Positions 8,275-16,490 of a stretch of 64,000 bases of DNA are shown piece after piece. Below the pieces are notes generated by a model. That model did not search any database, had not been told where the DNA came from, and was given only the letters and a program-made list of their open reading frames with translations. The DNA is from Modestobacter sp. VKM Ac-2985 (GTDB lineage Bacteria; Actinomycetota; Actinomycetes; Mycobacteriales; Geodermatophilaceae): positions 124,001-188,000 of the forward strand of contig NZ_JAPVBI010000001.1 in NCBI RefSeq assembly GCF_026967925.1, given 5' to 3'. Made by a program: the position numbers and the translations under genes. The first letter of the stretch is position 1, and each line of letters begins with the position of its first letter.

Positions 8275-9558
8275 ATGGCACCGCAGACCCGGAAGGCCGC
8301 GATCGTCGGCGGCAACCGCATCCCGTTCGCCCGCTCCAACGGCGCCTACGCCCGGGCGAGCAACCAGGACATGCTCACCGCCACCCTCGACGGGCTCGTC
8401 GCCCGCTTCGGGCTGCAGGGTCAGCAGGTGGGCGAGGTCGTCGCCGGCGCCGTCCTCAAGCACGCCCGCGACTTCAACCTCACCCGGGAGAGCGTGCTGG
8501 GCTCCCGGTTGTCGGCCGCGACGCCGGCCTACGACGTCCAGCAGGCCTGCGGCACCGGCCTGGAGGCGGCCGTCCTGGTCGCCAACAAGATCGCCCTGGG
8601 GCAGGTCGAGTCCGGCATCGCCGGGGGCGTCGACACCACCTCCGACGCGCCGATGGCGCTCAACGAGGACATCCGGCGGGTGCTGCTGGCGGTGAACAAC
8701 GCGAAGACGCTGCAGCAGCGGCTCAAGGCACTGTCCGGGATCCGGCCCGGGCAGCTCATCCCCGAGGTCCCCCGCAACGCCGAGCCGCGCACCGGCCTGG
8801 CGATGGGCGACCACGCGGCGATCACCGCTGCGGAATGGGAGATCGGCCGGGAGGAGCAGGACGAGCTGACCGTCCGCTCGCACCAGGCCCTCGCCGCCGC
8901 CTACGACCGCGGCTTCTTCGACGACCTGGTGACGCCGTTCCTCGGCCTCACCCGCGACCAGAACCTGCGTCCGGACACCTCGCTGGAGAAGCTGGCGAGG
9001 CTGAAGCCGGTCTTCGGGCAGGGGGAGGGCGCCACGATGACGGCGGGCAACTCCACCCCGCTGACCGACGGCGCCTCCGCCGTCCTGCTCGCCTCCGACG
9101 AGTGGGCCGCCGAGCACGACCTGCCGGTGCTGGCCCACCTGGTCGACGCGCAGACCGCCGCGGTCGACTACGTGCACGGCGGCGAGGGGCTGCTGATGGC
9201 CCCGGCCTACGCGGTGCCGGTGCTGCTGGCCCGCAACGGGCTGACCCTGCAGGACTTCGACTTCTACGAGGTCCACGAGGCGTTCGCCTCCACGGTGCTC
9301 GCGACGCTGAAGGTCTGGGAGAGCCCGGAGTACTGCAAGGAGAAGCTCGGGCTGGACGCGCCGCTGGGCTCGATCGACCGGGCCAAGCTCAACGTGCACG
9401 GCTCGTCGCTGGCCGCTGGGCACCCGTTCGCCGCGACCGGCGGCCGGATCGTCGCGACGCTGGCCAAGACGCTGCACGAGGCGGGGCCGGGCAAGCGCGG
9501 GCTGATCTCCATCTGCGCCGCCGGCGGCCAGGGCGTCGTCGCCATCCTCGAGTCCTGA
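8275..9558 (+). CDS. fadA2: Acetyl-CoA acetyltransferase (thiolase, FadA2/FadI-like)
   Basis: The 427-residue thiolase would cleave 3-ketoacyl-CoA to acetyl-CoA plus a shortened acyl-CoA (or run in reverse). The nucleophile Cys lies in QQACGTGLEAA, the His in FYEVHEAFAS and the second Cys in SICAAGGQG; GNSTPLTDGA is also conserved. The ATG at 8275 has GGAGG 5 nt upstream. Two palindromes separate it from the divergent TetR gene. It is followed by the FabG4-like and MaoC genes, the same order as fadA2-fabG4-htdX in mycobacteria, although the 118-bp gap after it holds a hairpin. Confidence 0.9.
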   Translation: MAPQTRKAAIVGGNRIPFARSNGAYARASNQDMLTATLDGLVARFGLQGQQVGEVVAGAVLKHARDFNLTRESVLGSRLSAATPAYDVQQACGTGLEAAVLVANKIALGQVESGIAGGVDTTSDAPMALNEDIRRVLLAVNNAKTLQQRLKALSGIRPGQLIPEVPRNAEPRTGLAMGDHAAITAAEWEIGREEQDELTVRSHQALAAAYDRGFFDDLVTPFLGLTRDQNLRPDTSLEKLARLKPVFGQGEGATMTAGNSTPLTDGASAVLLASDEWAAEHDLPVLAHLVDAQTAAVDYVHGGEGLLMAPAYAVPVLLARNGLTLQDFDFYEVHEAFASTVLATLKVWESPEYCKEKLGLDAPLGSIDRAKLNVHGSSLAAGHPFAATGGRIVATLAKTLHEAGPGKRGLISICAAGGQGVVAILES

Positions 9559-9592
9559 CCAAGCCCGTCTGCTGTCCGGGTTGACCCGGTCC

Positions 9593-9634
9593 ACCTGAGG
9601 TTGAGCCGTGCCATGGCGCGGTCCAACCTCAGGT
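9593..9634. terminator. Hairpin between thiolase and fabG4
   Basis: Perfect 11-bp arms acctgaggttg (9593-9603) and caacctcaggt (9624-9634) enclose a 20-nt loop with its own gccatggc palindrome. It may attenuate transcription between the two genes, or it could be a protein-binding site. There is no T run. Confidence 0.5.
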
Positions 9635-9676
9635 CGGGCGGCTTGACCCACCCCACGCACCACGGAAGGACCTTCC

Positions 9677-11032
9677 ATGAGCGACTGGTACCGCGACTTC
9701 GCGAACTCCGGCCTCGGCACGACCATCACCAGGCAGCTGGGGCTGCCCCGGCCGGCGGAGCTGCGCCGGTACGAGCCCGGGCAGCCGGTGCTGCCGGGCC
9801 CGGCGGTGGTCGGGTCGGCCGGCGAGGGCCGGCTGCGCGAGGAGGTCACCGGGCTGCTGCGCGACGCCGGGGTGACCGTCGTGTCCCCGGTGGCCGCCGA
9901 CGGCTCGACCGACGGGGAGCGGCTGGCGGCCGTCCTCCTGGACGCGACCGGGCTGACCGGTCCGGCCGACCTGGCCGCGGCCCACGACTTCCTCGCCCCC
10001 GCGCTCAAGCGGCTGCGGCCGTCGGGCCGGGTGCTGGTGCTGGCCGACCCGCCGGGGGAGACGTCGTACCCGGCCCAGGCCGCCGCCCGGCAGGCGCTGG
10101 AGGGGCTGGTCCGGTCGCTGGCCAAGGAGCTGCGCAGCGGGTCGACGGCGAACCTGGTGCACGTGCCCCTCGGCGCGGAGGGGTCGCTGGCCAGTCCGCT
10201 GCGGTTCTTCCTCTCCGGCCGGTCGGCCTACGTCGACGGCCAGGTGCTCGCCGTCACGACCGCCGACCTGCCCACCGGGGAGGACGCCGACCGGCCGCTG
10301 GCGGGCAAGGTCGCCGTGGTGACCGGGGCCGCCCGCGGCATCGGTGCGGCCATCGCCCGGGTGCTGGCCCGGGACGGCGCCCACGTGGTCGCCGTCGACG
10401 TGCCCGCGGCCGGGGAGCAGCTGGCCGAGGTCGCCAACGAGGTCGGCGGGACGGCGGTGTCGCTGGACATCACCGGCGCCGACGCCGGTCCGCGGCTGGC
10501 CGCCCAGCTGGTGGCCCGGCACGGCGGGGTGGACGTCGTCGTGCACAACGCCGGCATCACCCGGGACAAGCTGCTGGTCAACATGGACGCCGCCCGCTGG
10601 AACTCGGTGATGGCGGTGAACCTGCAGGCACAGCTGGACCTCACCCAGGCGCTGCTGGACACCGAGGGAGCGCTCAAGCCGGGTGCCCGGGTGGTCAGCG
10701 TGAGTTCCCAGTCCGGGATCGCCGGCAACCGCGGGCAGACCAACTACGCGGCGTCCAAGGCCGGGGTCATCGGCATGGTGCGCGCCTGGGCGCCGGAGTT
10801 CGCCGAGCGCGGGGCCACGATCAACGCCGTCGCGCCGGGCTTCATCGTCACCGAGATGACCGCGAAGATGCCGCTGGGCACCCGCGAGGTCGGCTCCCGG
10901 CTCAACTCGCTGCAGCAGGGCGGGCTGCCGGTCGACGTCGCCGAGACGATCGCCTGGCTGGCCCAGCCGGGCAGCGCCGGGGTCAACGGCCAGGTCGTCC
11001 GGGTCTGCGGCCAGTCGCTGCTGGGGGCCTGA
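9677..11032 (+). CDS. fabG4: High-molecular-weight 3-oxoacyl reductase (FabG4-like)
   Basis: At 451 residues this is the long FabG type: an N-terminal flavodoxin-like domain (about 1-205) without cofactor residues, then a complete short-chain dehydrogenase domain (about 206-451). The latter has the NAD(P) loop GAARGIGAAIA, the catalytic Ser in VSVSSQSG and YAASK. M. tuberculosis FabG4 reduces 3-oxoacyl-CoA with NADH, and the same reaction is expected here. The MaoC gene starts 1 nt after the stop, so the two are co-translated and supply consecutive steps (ketoreduction, then dehydration, or the reverse during oxidation). Confidence 0.9.
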   Translation: MSDWYRDFANSGLGTTITRQLGLPRPAELRRYEPGQPVLPGPAVVGSAGEGRLREEVTGLLRDAGVTVVSPVAADGSTDGERLAAVLLDATGLTGPADLAAAHDFLAPALKRLRPSGRVLVLADPPGETSYPAQAAARQALEGLVRSLAKELRSGSTANLVHVPLGAEGSLASPLRFFLSGRSAYVDGQVLAVTTADLPTGEDADRPLAGKVAVVTGAARGIGAAIARVLARDGAHVVAVDVPAAGEQLAEVANEVGGTAVSLDITGADAGPRLAAQLVARHGGVDVVVHNAGITRDKLLVNMDAARWNSVMAVNLQAQLDLTQALLDTEGALKPGARVVSVSSQSGIAGNRGQTNYAASKAGVIGMVRAWAPEFAERGATINAVAPGFIVTEMTAKMPLGTREVGSRLNSLQQGGLPVDVAETIAWLAQPGSAGVNGQVVRVCGQSLLGA

Positions 11033-11033
11033 C

Positions 11034-11888
11034 GTGACGCGCACCGTGCTCGACGCCCCGCCGGCGATGCCGGCCCTGTTCGCCCGGGCCGCGCTCACCG
11101 CGCGTGGCCGGGGCGGCGAGCTGCCCGACACCCGGCTGGCCCGGCTCGGCGTCGAGGTCGACCCCGCGCACCTGGCGGACTACGCCCGGGTCTGCCGGTT
11201 CCCGCTCGCCGACAGCCTGCCGGTGACCTACCCCCACCTGCTCGCCTTCCCCCTGCAGGTGGCGCTGATGACCGACCGGGCGTTCCCGCTCGCGCTGCCC
11301 GGCCTGGTGCACGTGCGCAACCAGATCGAGCAGCTGGCGCCGATCGGCACCGGCGCGGCGCTGGACGTCGAGGTGTGGGCCGAGCGGTTCGCCGGGCACG
11401 TGCGCGGGGCGACCGTCGACCTCTGCGCCACGGTCTCCGCCGGGGGTGCGGAGGTCTGGCGCAGCCGGTCCACGTACCTGGCCCGCGGGGCGACGGCGCC
11501 CGACGGCGCGCCGGACGCCGACGTCCGGGTGTCGGTGGGGGAGCTGGAGCGCGTCAACGCCCGGTGGCAGGTGCCCGCCGACACCGGGCGCCGCTATGCG
11601 GCGGTCTCCGGTGACGTGAACCCGATCCACCTCTCCGGGGTCACCGCCAAGGCCTTCGGCTTCAAGCGGGCGATCGCGCACGGCATGTGGGTGAAGAGCC
11701 GCACGCTGGCGGCGCTGGCCGGCCGGCTCCCCGAGGCGCTGTCGGTGGACGTGGCGTTCCGCAAGCCGCTGCTGCTCCCGGCGACGGTCACGCTCTCGAC
11801 CGAGCAGGCCGAGGCCGGCTGGGACGTCGCCGTCCGGGACGCGAAGGCGGGCACCGAGCACCTGCTGGGGAGGATCCGTCCGTCCTGA
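11034..11888 (+). CDS. htdX: MaoC/HtdX-like 3-hydroxyacyl dehydratase
   Basis: The 284-residue protein has a double hotdog layout, with the hydratase motif in the C-terminal half: SGDVNPIHLS followed by AFGFKRAIAHGMW. It would interconvert 3-hydroxyacyl and trans-2-enoyl thioesters. The start is GTG, one base after the fabG4 stop. Size and neighbours match mycobacterial HtdX. It closes the fatty-acid block; whether the set works in degradation or in synthesis cannot be decided from sequence, but the divergent acyl-CoA dehydrogenase favours degradation. Confidence 0.85.
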   Translation: MTRTVLDAPPAMPALFARAALTARGRGGELPDTRLARLGVEVDPAHLADYARVCRFPLADSLPVTYPHLLAFPLQVALMTDRAFPLALPGLVHVRNQIEQLAPIGTGAALDVEVWAERFAGHVRGATVDLCATVSAGGAEVWRSRSTYLARGATAPDGAPDADVRVSVGELERVNARWQVPADTGRRYAAVSGDVNPIHLSGVTAKAFGFKRAIAHGMWVKSRTLAALAGRLPEALSVDVAFRKPLLLPATVTLSTEQAEAGWDVAVRDAKAGTEHLLGRIRPS

Positions 11889-11925
11889 GCTCCGCGCGCC
11901 GCGCGGTGACGGGGCGTTGCTCACC

Positions 11926-11931
11926 TAGCAT
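11926..11931 (+). promoter_or_regulatory. -10 box of the sortase gene
   Basis: TAGCAT lies 9 nt before the ATG at 11941, with no Shine-Dalgarno sequence between them. A leaderless or nearly leaderless transcript is likely. Confidence 0.35.
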
Positions 11932-11940
11932 CGCACCGTC

Positions 11941-12822
11941 ATGGACACGCAGCCGATGCAGCAGGTGAGCCCCGGCCGAACACTGCCCCTCCTGTCGGAG
12001 GAGTCTCCCCGGGACCCGGGCTCCCTGTTCGACCAGCTCGACCGGGAGCCGGACCCCCTGCCGGCGGAGCGCCCGCGGGAGCCGGTCTGGGTGGTGCTGA
12101 CCCGCGGGTTCGGCGAGCTGATGGTGACCGTGGGGCTGGTCCTGCTGCTGTTCGTCGTCTACGAGGTCTACGTCACCGACTTGCTCAACGACCGCCGGCA
12201 GGACCAGCTGACCGAGGAGATCCGCGACGTCTGGGCGGATGCCCCGGAGCCCACGGCCGTGCTCCCGGTGCTGGTCGAGCCGGCGGCCGGCGAGCCGCTC
12301 GCGGTGCTGCGCATCCCGCGGCTGGGTGAGGACTACCAGCAGGTCGTGCTGCAGGGCACCGACGAGGCGCAGCTGTCGCAGGGGCCGGGCCACTACGCCG
12401 GGACGGCGATGCCCGGGCAGGCCGGCAACCTGGCGGTGGCCGGGCACCGGGTGGGCAAGGGATCGCCGTTCATGGACCTGGACCAGCTCCGGCCGGGCGA
12501 CCCGATCGTGGTGGAGACCGCGGACGCGTGGTTCGTGTACCGGGTGCTCGGCGACCCGGGCACCGGCGACTTCGCCACCGACCCCAGCGGGATCCCCGGC
12601 CAGCACATCGTCCGGCCGTCCGACGTCGACGTCATCGCCCCGACGCCGGGCGCGGCCGGTGCGGCGCCGTCGGGCACGTACCTGACCCTGACCACCTGCC
12701 ACCCGAAGTACTCCGCGCGGCAGCGCCTGATCGTGCACGCCGGCCTGGACGGCGACCCGGTCGCCAAGGTCGATGCGCCCGACGGCCCGCCGGCGCTGCT
12801 CGAGGGCGGAGAGGACTCCTGA
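11941..12822 (+). CDS. srtE: Class E sortase
   Basis: The 293-residue membrane enzyme has a cytoplasmic N terminus, one membrane segment (about 60-78) and an extracellular sortase barrel. Catalytic residues are His169 (LAVAGHR), Cys253 (LTLTTCHPKYSARQR) and Arg262. Class E sortases of actinobacteria anchor proteins with LAxTG-type signals to peptidoglycan. No substrate with such a signal is encoded next to it, so it is probably the housekeeping enzyme. A 52-residue membrane protein overlaps its stop codon. Confidence 0.9.
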   Translation: MDTQPMQQVSPGRTLPLLSEESPRDPGSLFDQLDREPDPLPAERPREPVWVVLTRGFGELMVTVGLVLLLFVVYEVYVTDLLNDRRQDQLTEEIRDVWADAPEPTAVLPVLVEPAAGEPLAVLRIPRLGEDYQQVVLQGTDEAQLSQGPGHYAGTAMPGQAGNLAVAGHRVGKGSPFMDLDQLRPGDPIVVETADAWFVYRVLGDPGTGDFATDPSGIPGQHIVRPSDVDVIAPTPGAAGAAPSGTYLTLTTCHPKYSARQRLIVHAGLDGDPVAKVDAPDGPPALLEGGEDS

Positions 12823-12980
12823 TGTACGGCTGGATCTGGCGCAGCCTCCCGGGTGGGCGGACGAGCAAGGCGCTGCTCTCGCTGTTCCTGGTGCTGGCCG
12901 TCTGCGCGTTGCTGCTGCTCGTCGTCTTCCCGTGGGCGGAGCCGATGCTCCCGTGGAACGACGTGACCATCGACCAGTGA
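12822..12980 (+). CDS. Small single-pass membrane protein coupled to sortase
   Basis: This 52-residue protein starts at an ATG sharing its A with the sortase stop (TGATG). One hydrophobic segment (about 17-37, with ALLSLFLVLAVCALLLL) is followed by a Pro/Trp-rich tail ending DVTIDQ. Small membrane proteins in this position follow sortase E genes in many actinobacteria, but I know of no assigned function. Translational coupling suggests that it assists or regulates the sortase. Confidence 0.7.
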   Translation: MYGWIWRSLPGGRTSKALLSLFLVLAVCALLLLVVFPWAEPMLPWNDVTIDQ

Positions 12981-13019
12981 GCCGCCCGGCGGGGTGACGC
13001 GCCCGCGCCGCTCCCCGGG

Positions 13020-14099
13020 TCAGCCCAGGGCGGCCAGCACCGCGTCGAGCACCCGGTCGGGGCCGAAGCGGACCACGTCGTCGGCGACCAGGCCGGTCTC
13101 CGCCTCCGCGGCGGCGACCGCGGCCCGCGCGTCGTCGTCGGAGAGCCCGGCGGTGTTCAGCGCGACCGCGACGACCGGTGCCGGCCGCACCCAGCCGGCC
13201 GCCTGCTCGTAGCCGCGGACGATCCCGGCCAGCGGCGGCAGGGCCGTCTGCGGGTAGTCGGCGATCGCGGTGCGCCCGGCCAGGTGGCAGAGCACCAGTG
13301 CGTCGGCCGAGGCGCCGTGCAGCAGGCCGAGGGTGACCCCGGAGTAGGCGGGGTGGTAGATCGAGCCCTGCCCCTCCAGCCAGAGCAGGTCCCCGCGGGT
13401 GGCGCCCTCGCGGACCAGCCGGTCGGCGGCGCCGGCCACGTAGTCCGACACCACCGAGTCCACCGCGATGCCCCAGCCGGAGATGGCCACCCCGGTCTGA
13501 CCGGTCGCCACGAAGACCGAGGCCAGCGACCGGGCCCGGGCGGCGCGGTCCAGCTCGAGGACGACGCTCATCTTGCCGATCGCGCAGTCCGAGCCGACGG
13601 TGTGCACCACCCGGGCGGGCACCGGCTCGCTGCCGGGCACGTCCAGGTCGTCCGGGGCCGCCCGCAGGTCGCGGATCTGCGCCTCGTGCTCGGCGGCGAG
13701 GGCGGCGAGCGTGGGGTCGGTGCGCAGGTCGGTGTGCAGCCCGGCCTCGACGTCCATCCCCAGCCGCAGGGCGTCGGCGAGCACCGCGCGCCAGGCCGGG
13801 GTCAGCCGGCCGCCCAGCGGGGCGACCCCCAGCAGCACGGTGGTGGCGCCGAGCGCGGCCGCCGCCGCCACGTCGGGGACGACGGGGGCCGGGTGGTCGC
13901 AGAACGGGACGACGTCCACCGCGCGGCGCCCGGCGTGCACCTCGTCCACGACGCAGACCACCTCGCGCGGGCCGTAGCGGAGCACCCCGTGAGCGGTCTT
14001 GGCGTAGGACTCGGCGAGCTGGCCGGCGGTGAGCACGGCCAGCCGTTCGGTGCTGGGCTGATCGCCCTCGGTGCTCATCGGGCCTCCGTCGGTGCTCAT
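13020..14099 (-). CDS. dgcN: DUF1611 family protein, probable D-glutamate N-acetyltransferase DgcN
   Basis: The 359-residue protein belongs to DUF1611. A P-loop-like GSDCAIGKMS lies in the middle, followed by FVATGQTGVAISGWGIAVDS and WLEGQGSIYHP. DgcN of this family acetylates D-glutamate, and the product is epimerised by DgcA; the adjacent enolase-superfamily gene supports this role. The gene overlaps the dgcA stop by 4 bp (ATGA). Two in-frame ATGs 21 bp apart (14099 and 14078) each follow GGAGG at 4 nt, because the start region is duplicated; the upstream one is annotated. Confidence 0.7.
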   Translation of the reverse strand: MSTDGGPMSTEGDQPSTERLAVLTAGQLAESYAKTAHGVLRYGPREVVCVVDEVHAGRRAVDVVPFCDHPAPVVPDVAAAAALGATTVLLGVAPLGGRLTPAWRAVLADALRLGMDVEAGLHTDLRTDPTLAALAAEHEAQIRDLRAAPDDLDVPGSEPVPARVVHTVGSDCAIGKMSVVLELDRAARARSLASVFVATGQTGVAISGWGIAVDSVVSDYVAGAADRLVREGATRGDLLWLEGQGSIYHPAYSGVTLGLLHGASADALVLCHLAGRTAIADYPQTALPPLAGIVRGYEQAAGWVRPAPVVAVALNTAGLSDDDARAAVAAAEAETGLVADDVVRFGPDRVLDAVLAALG

Positions 14100-15136
14100 C
14101 GGTCCTCCGCCGGGGTGACGCCCAGCCCGGGCGCATCGGGCAGCACGACCCGGCCGGCCGAGAACCCCAGCCCGGTGAACGGCTCGTCGGCGACCAGCAG
14201 GTGCCCGTCCAGGTCCACCAGGTCGGCCAGCGGGCCCAGCTGGGCGGCCTGGGCGATGCCGAGCTGGGACTCGATCATGCAGCCGAGCATGACCCGCAAC
14301 CCCAGCGCCGCCGCCGCGTGCACCATCCGGTGGGCCTCCCGGATCCCGCCGCACTTGGCCAGCTTCACGACGATCCCGTCCGCGAGGCCCGCGGCCGGGG
14401 CGACCGAGCCGAGGTCGGTGCAGCTCTCGTCGAGGAAGACCGGCAGCCGGTCGGGGAGCTCCCGGTAGCGGGCGTAGGCGTCCAGGTCGGCGCGGGGGAA
14501 GGGCTGCTCGATCATCTCCACGCCCAGCTGCCGCAGCTGCGGCAGCAGCTCCCGGACGCCGTCCAGCGTCCAGCCCTCGTTGCCGTCGACCCGCAGCCGC
14601 GCCGGGGAGACCTCCCGGATCGCGGCCAGCCGCGCCAGGTCGTCCGGGCCGCCGACCTTGACCTTGTAGACCTCGAACCCCGGCGCCCGGCGCACCCGGT
14701 CGACGGTCTCCTCCACGGTGGAGATGCCGATCGTGAAGCTGGTCGGGGGCTGCACGCCGTCCAGGCCGAGCATCCGCCACACCGGCAGCCCGGCGTGCCG
14801 GCCGGCCCAGTCGTGCGCCGCGCCGTCCAGCGCCATCTTCGCGCCCTGCGGGCCGTCCCAGGCCCGGAGCCGGCGGGCGATCCCCTCCAGGTCCCGCAGG
14901 TCGTGCCCGAGCAGGTCCGCGCCGTGGTCCTGCACCGCCGCCGCCATGCCGGCCACCGACTCGCCCGCGTAGGCGACCGGGGCGCCCTCGCCGTGTCCGG
15001 TCACGCCGCCGGCCTCGACCCGGACGACGAGGACCTCCTCGGTGTCGGTCGAGGAGCGGGCGATGGTGAAGGTGTCCCGCAGGCGCAGCTCCTGGGGCCA
15101 GCAGGTCACGGCCACGGTGTCGCGGGCCATCGGCAT
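14096..15136 (-). CDS. dgcA: Enolase-superfamily dipeptide epimerase / N-acetyl-D-glutamate racemase
   Basis: The 346-residue protein has the epimerase subgroup signature of the mandelate racemase/muconate-lactonizing superfamily: catalytic YKVKVGG, metal ligands in DGNEGW, IEQPFP and FLDES, and the second Lys in VKLAKCGG. Such proteins racemise L-Ala-D/L-Glu dipeptides or, paired with DUF1611 proteins, N-acetyl-D-glutamate. The pair would turn D-Glu from peptidoglycan into a usable L form. ATG 15136 (MPMARD) is chosen because GAGGAG lies 4-5 nt upstream; the frame extends much further without support. It is divergent from the transporter gene, with 157 bp between them. Confidence 0.8.
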   Translation of the reverse strand: MPMARDTVAVTCWPQELRLRDTFTIARSSTDTEEVLVVRVEAGGVTGHGEGAPVAYAGESVAGMAAAVQDHGADLLGHDLRDLEGIARRLRAWDGPQGAKMALDGAAHDWAGRHAGLPVWRMLGLDGVQPPTSFTIGISTVEETVDRVRRAPGFEVYKVKVGGPDDLARLAAIREVSPARLRVDGNEGWTLDGVRELLPQLRQLGVEMIEQPFPRADLDAYARYRELPDRLPVFLDESCTDLGSVAPAAGLADGIVVKLAKCGGIREAHRMVHAAAALGLRVMLGCMIESQLGIAQAAQLGPLADLVDLDGHLLVADEPFTGLGFSAGRVVLPDAPGLGVTPAEDR

Positions 15137-15293
15137 CGCTCCTCGTCGGCGGGCTGCTCCGGGCGGCGGACCCCCACCCTGGCCGTGCGACCGGGGCTTG
15201 GCAAACCTGGTGCCGGACCGGCCGACGTGGCAGGGTCGTCGCCCACCGAACGAGACAGGTCCCGCACCGCGTCGAGTCGAGCAGGTGAGCCGC

Positions 15294-16484
15294 ATGGCCG
15301 GTACGCCCCACCAGACGTCATCCGCCCCTGGGCTGATGGGCGGGCGGTACGGCCGCTGGATCCTGCCCGCCGTGGTCTTCCAGTCCGTCCTCATCGGCGG
15401 CGGCTACGCCACCGGCCGGGAGGTCGTGCAGTACGGCGCCCGCTTCGGTGCGCTCGGGCTGTGGAGCATCGCCGCGGTCCTGCTGGGCTTCGCGCTGATG
15501 TCCGGGCTGGCCTACGAGTTCGCCCGGACCTTCCACGTCTACAACTACCGCTCGTTCATGAAGGCGCTGATCGGGCCGTTCTGGCTGGCCTTCGACGTGC
15601 TCTTCCTGATCATGGTCGTCATCGTGATCGCGGTGATGGCCGCGGCCGCCGGCACCATCGGCGAGCAGACCATCGGGCTGCCCGGCTGGGTCGGCGTGGT
15701 GCTGGTCATCGGCGCCGTGGCGCTGTTCAACTTCTACGGCGGTGCCTTCATCGAGAAGGCCAAGTCGGTCGGCACCGTCGTTCTCTACGTCGCCTACCTC
15801 GCCTTCGCCGTCACCGTGCTGACCCAGCGGTGGGGCGACACGACCGACACGCTGATGAGCGGCACCTCCTCCTACAGCGAGGGCGCCACGGCGTTCGCCG
15901 CGATCGGGGTCGGGCTGCTGTACGTCGGCTACAACCTGACGGTCATGCCCGCCGTGCTGTTCACGTTGCACCGCCAGCGGCGCCGCCGGGACGCCGTCCT
16001 CGGCGGCCTGGTCACCGGGCTGCTGTCGATCATCCCGTTCGTGCTCACCTACCTGTGCCTGCTGGCCTTCTACCCCGACGACGACGTGCTCGGCGCCGAG
16101 GTGCCCTGGCTGGTCATGCTGCAGTCGGTCGGCGGACCGGCGCTGGTCGCGGTCTTCGCCGCAGTGGTCATCTTCACCCTGATCGAGACGGCGACCGGAT
16201 CCACCCACGCCATCGTGGACCGGGTCGACGACACCCTCGCCGAACTGGGCCGGCGCCGGCTCACCCGGCTGCAGTCGGCGCTGTTCACCGGAGGGGTCGT
16301 GCTGGCCGGTGCGCTGCTCTCCCAGGTCGGCATCATCGCCCTGGTCGCCCAGGGGTACACGCTGATGGCCTACGGCTTCATCGCCGTCTTCGCGCTCCCG
16401 CTGCTGACCATCGGGGTCTGGCGGATCGTGCGGGCACACCGGGCGGGCTCGCCCCCGCACCAGGACGCCCCGGCGCAGTCCTGA
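15294..16484 (+). CDS. YkvI-type membrane transporter
   Basis: The 396-residue protein has about ten hydrophobic segments and an N-terminal GGGYATGREVVQYGARFG motif typical of the YkvI family, distant relatives of the APC amino-acid transporters. No substrate is established. Its divergent position beside the DgcN/DgcA pair suggests uptake or export of D-Glu, D-Glu peptides or a related amino acid; this is inference. AGGTGA 6 nt before the ATG is a weak ribosome-binding site. Confidence 0.75.
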   Translation: MAGTPHQTSSAPGLMGGRYGRWILPAVVFQSVLIGGGYATGREVVQYGARFGALGLWSIAAVLLGFALMSGLAYEFARTFHVYNYRSFMKALIGPFWLAFDVLFLIMVVIVIAVMAAAAGTIGEQTIGLPGWVGVVLVIGAVALFNFYGGAFIEKAKSVGTVVLYVAYLAFAVTVLTQRWGDTTDTLMSGTSSYSEGATAFAAIGVGLLYVGYNLTVMPAVLFTLHRQRRRRDAVLGGLVTGLLSIIPFVLTYLCLLAFYPDDDVLGAEVPWLVMLQSVGGPALVAVFAAVVIFTLIETATGSTHAIVDRVDDTLAELGRRRLTRLQSALFTGGVVLAGALLSQVGIIALVAQGYTLMAYGFIAVFALPLLTIGVWRIVRAHRAGSPPHQDAPAQS

Positions 16485-16490
16485 GGGCGC

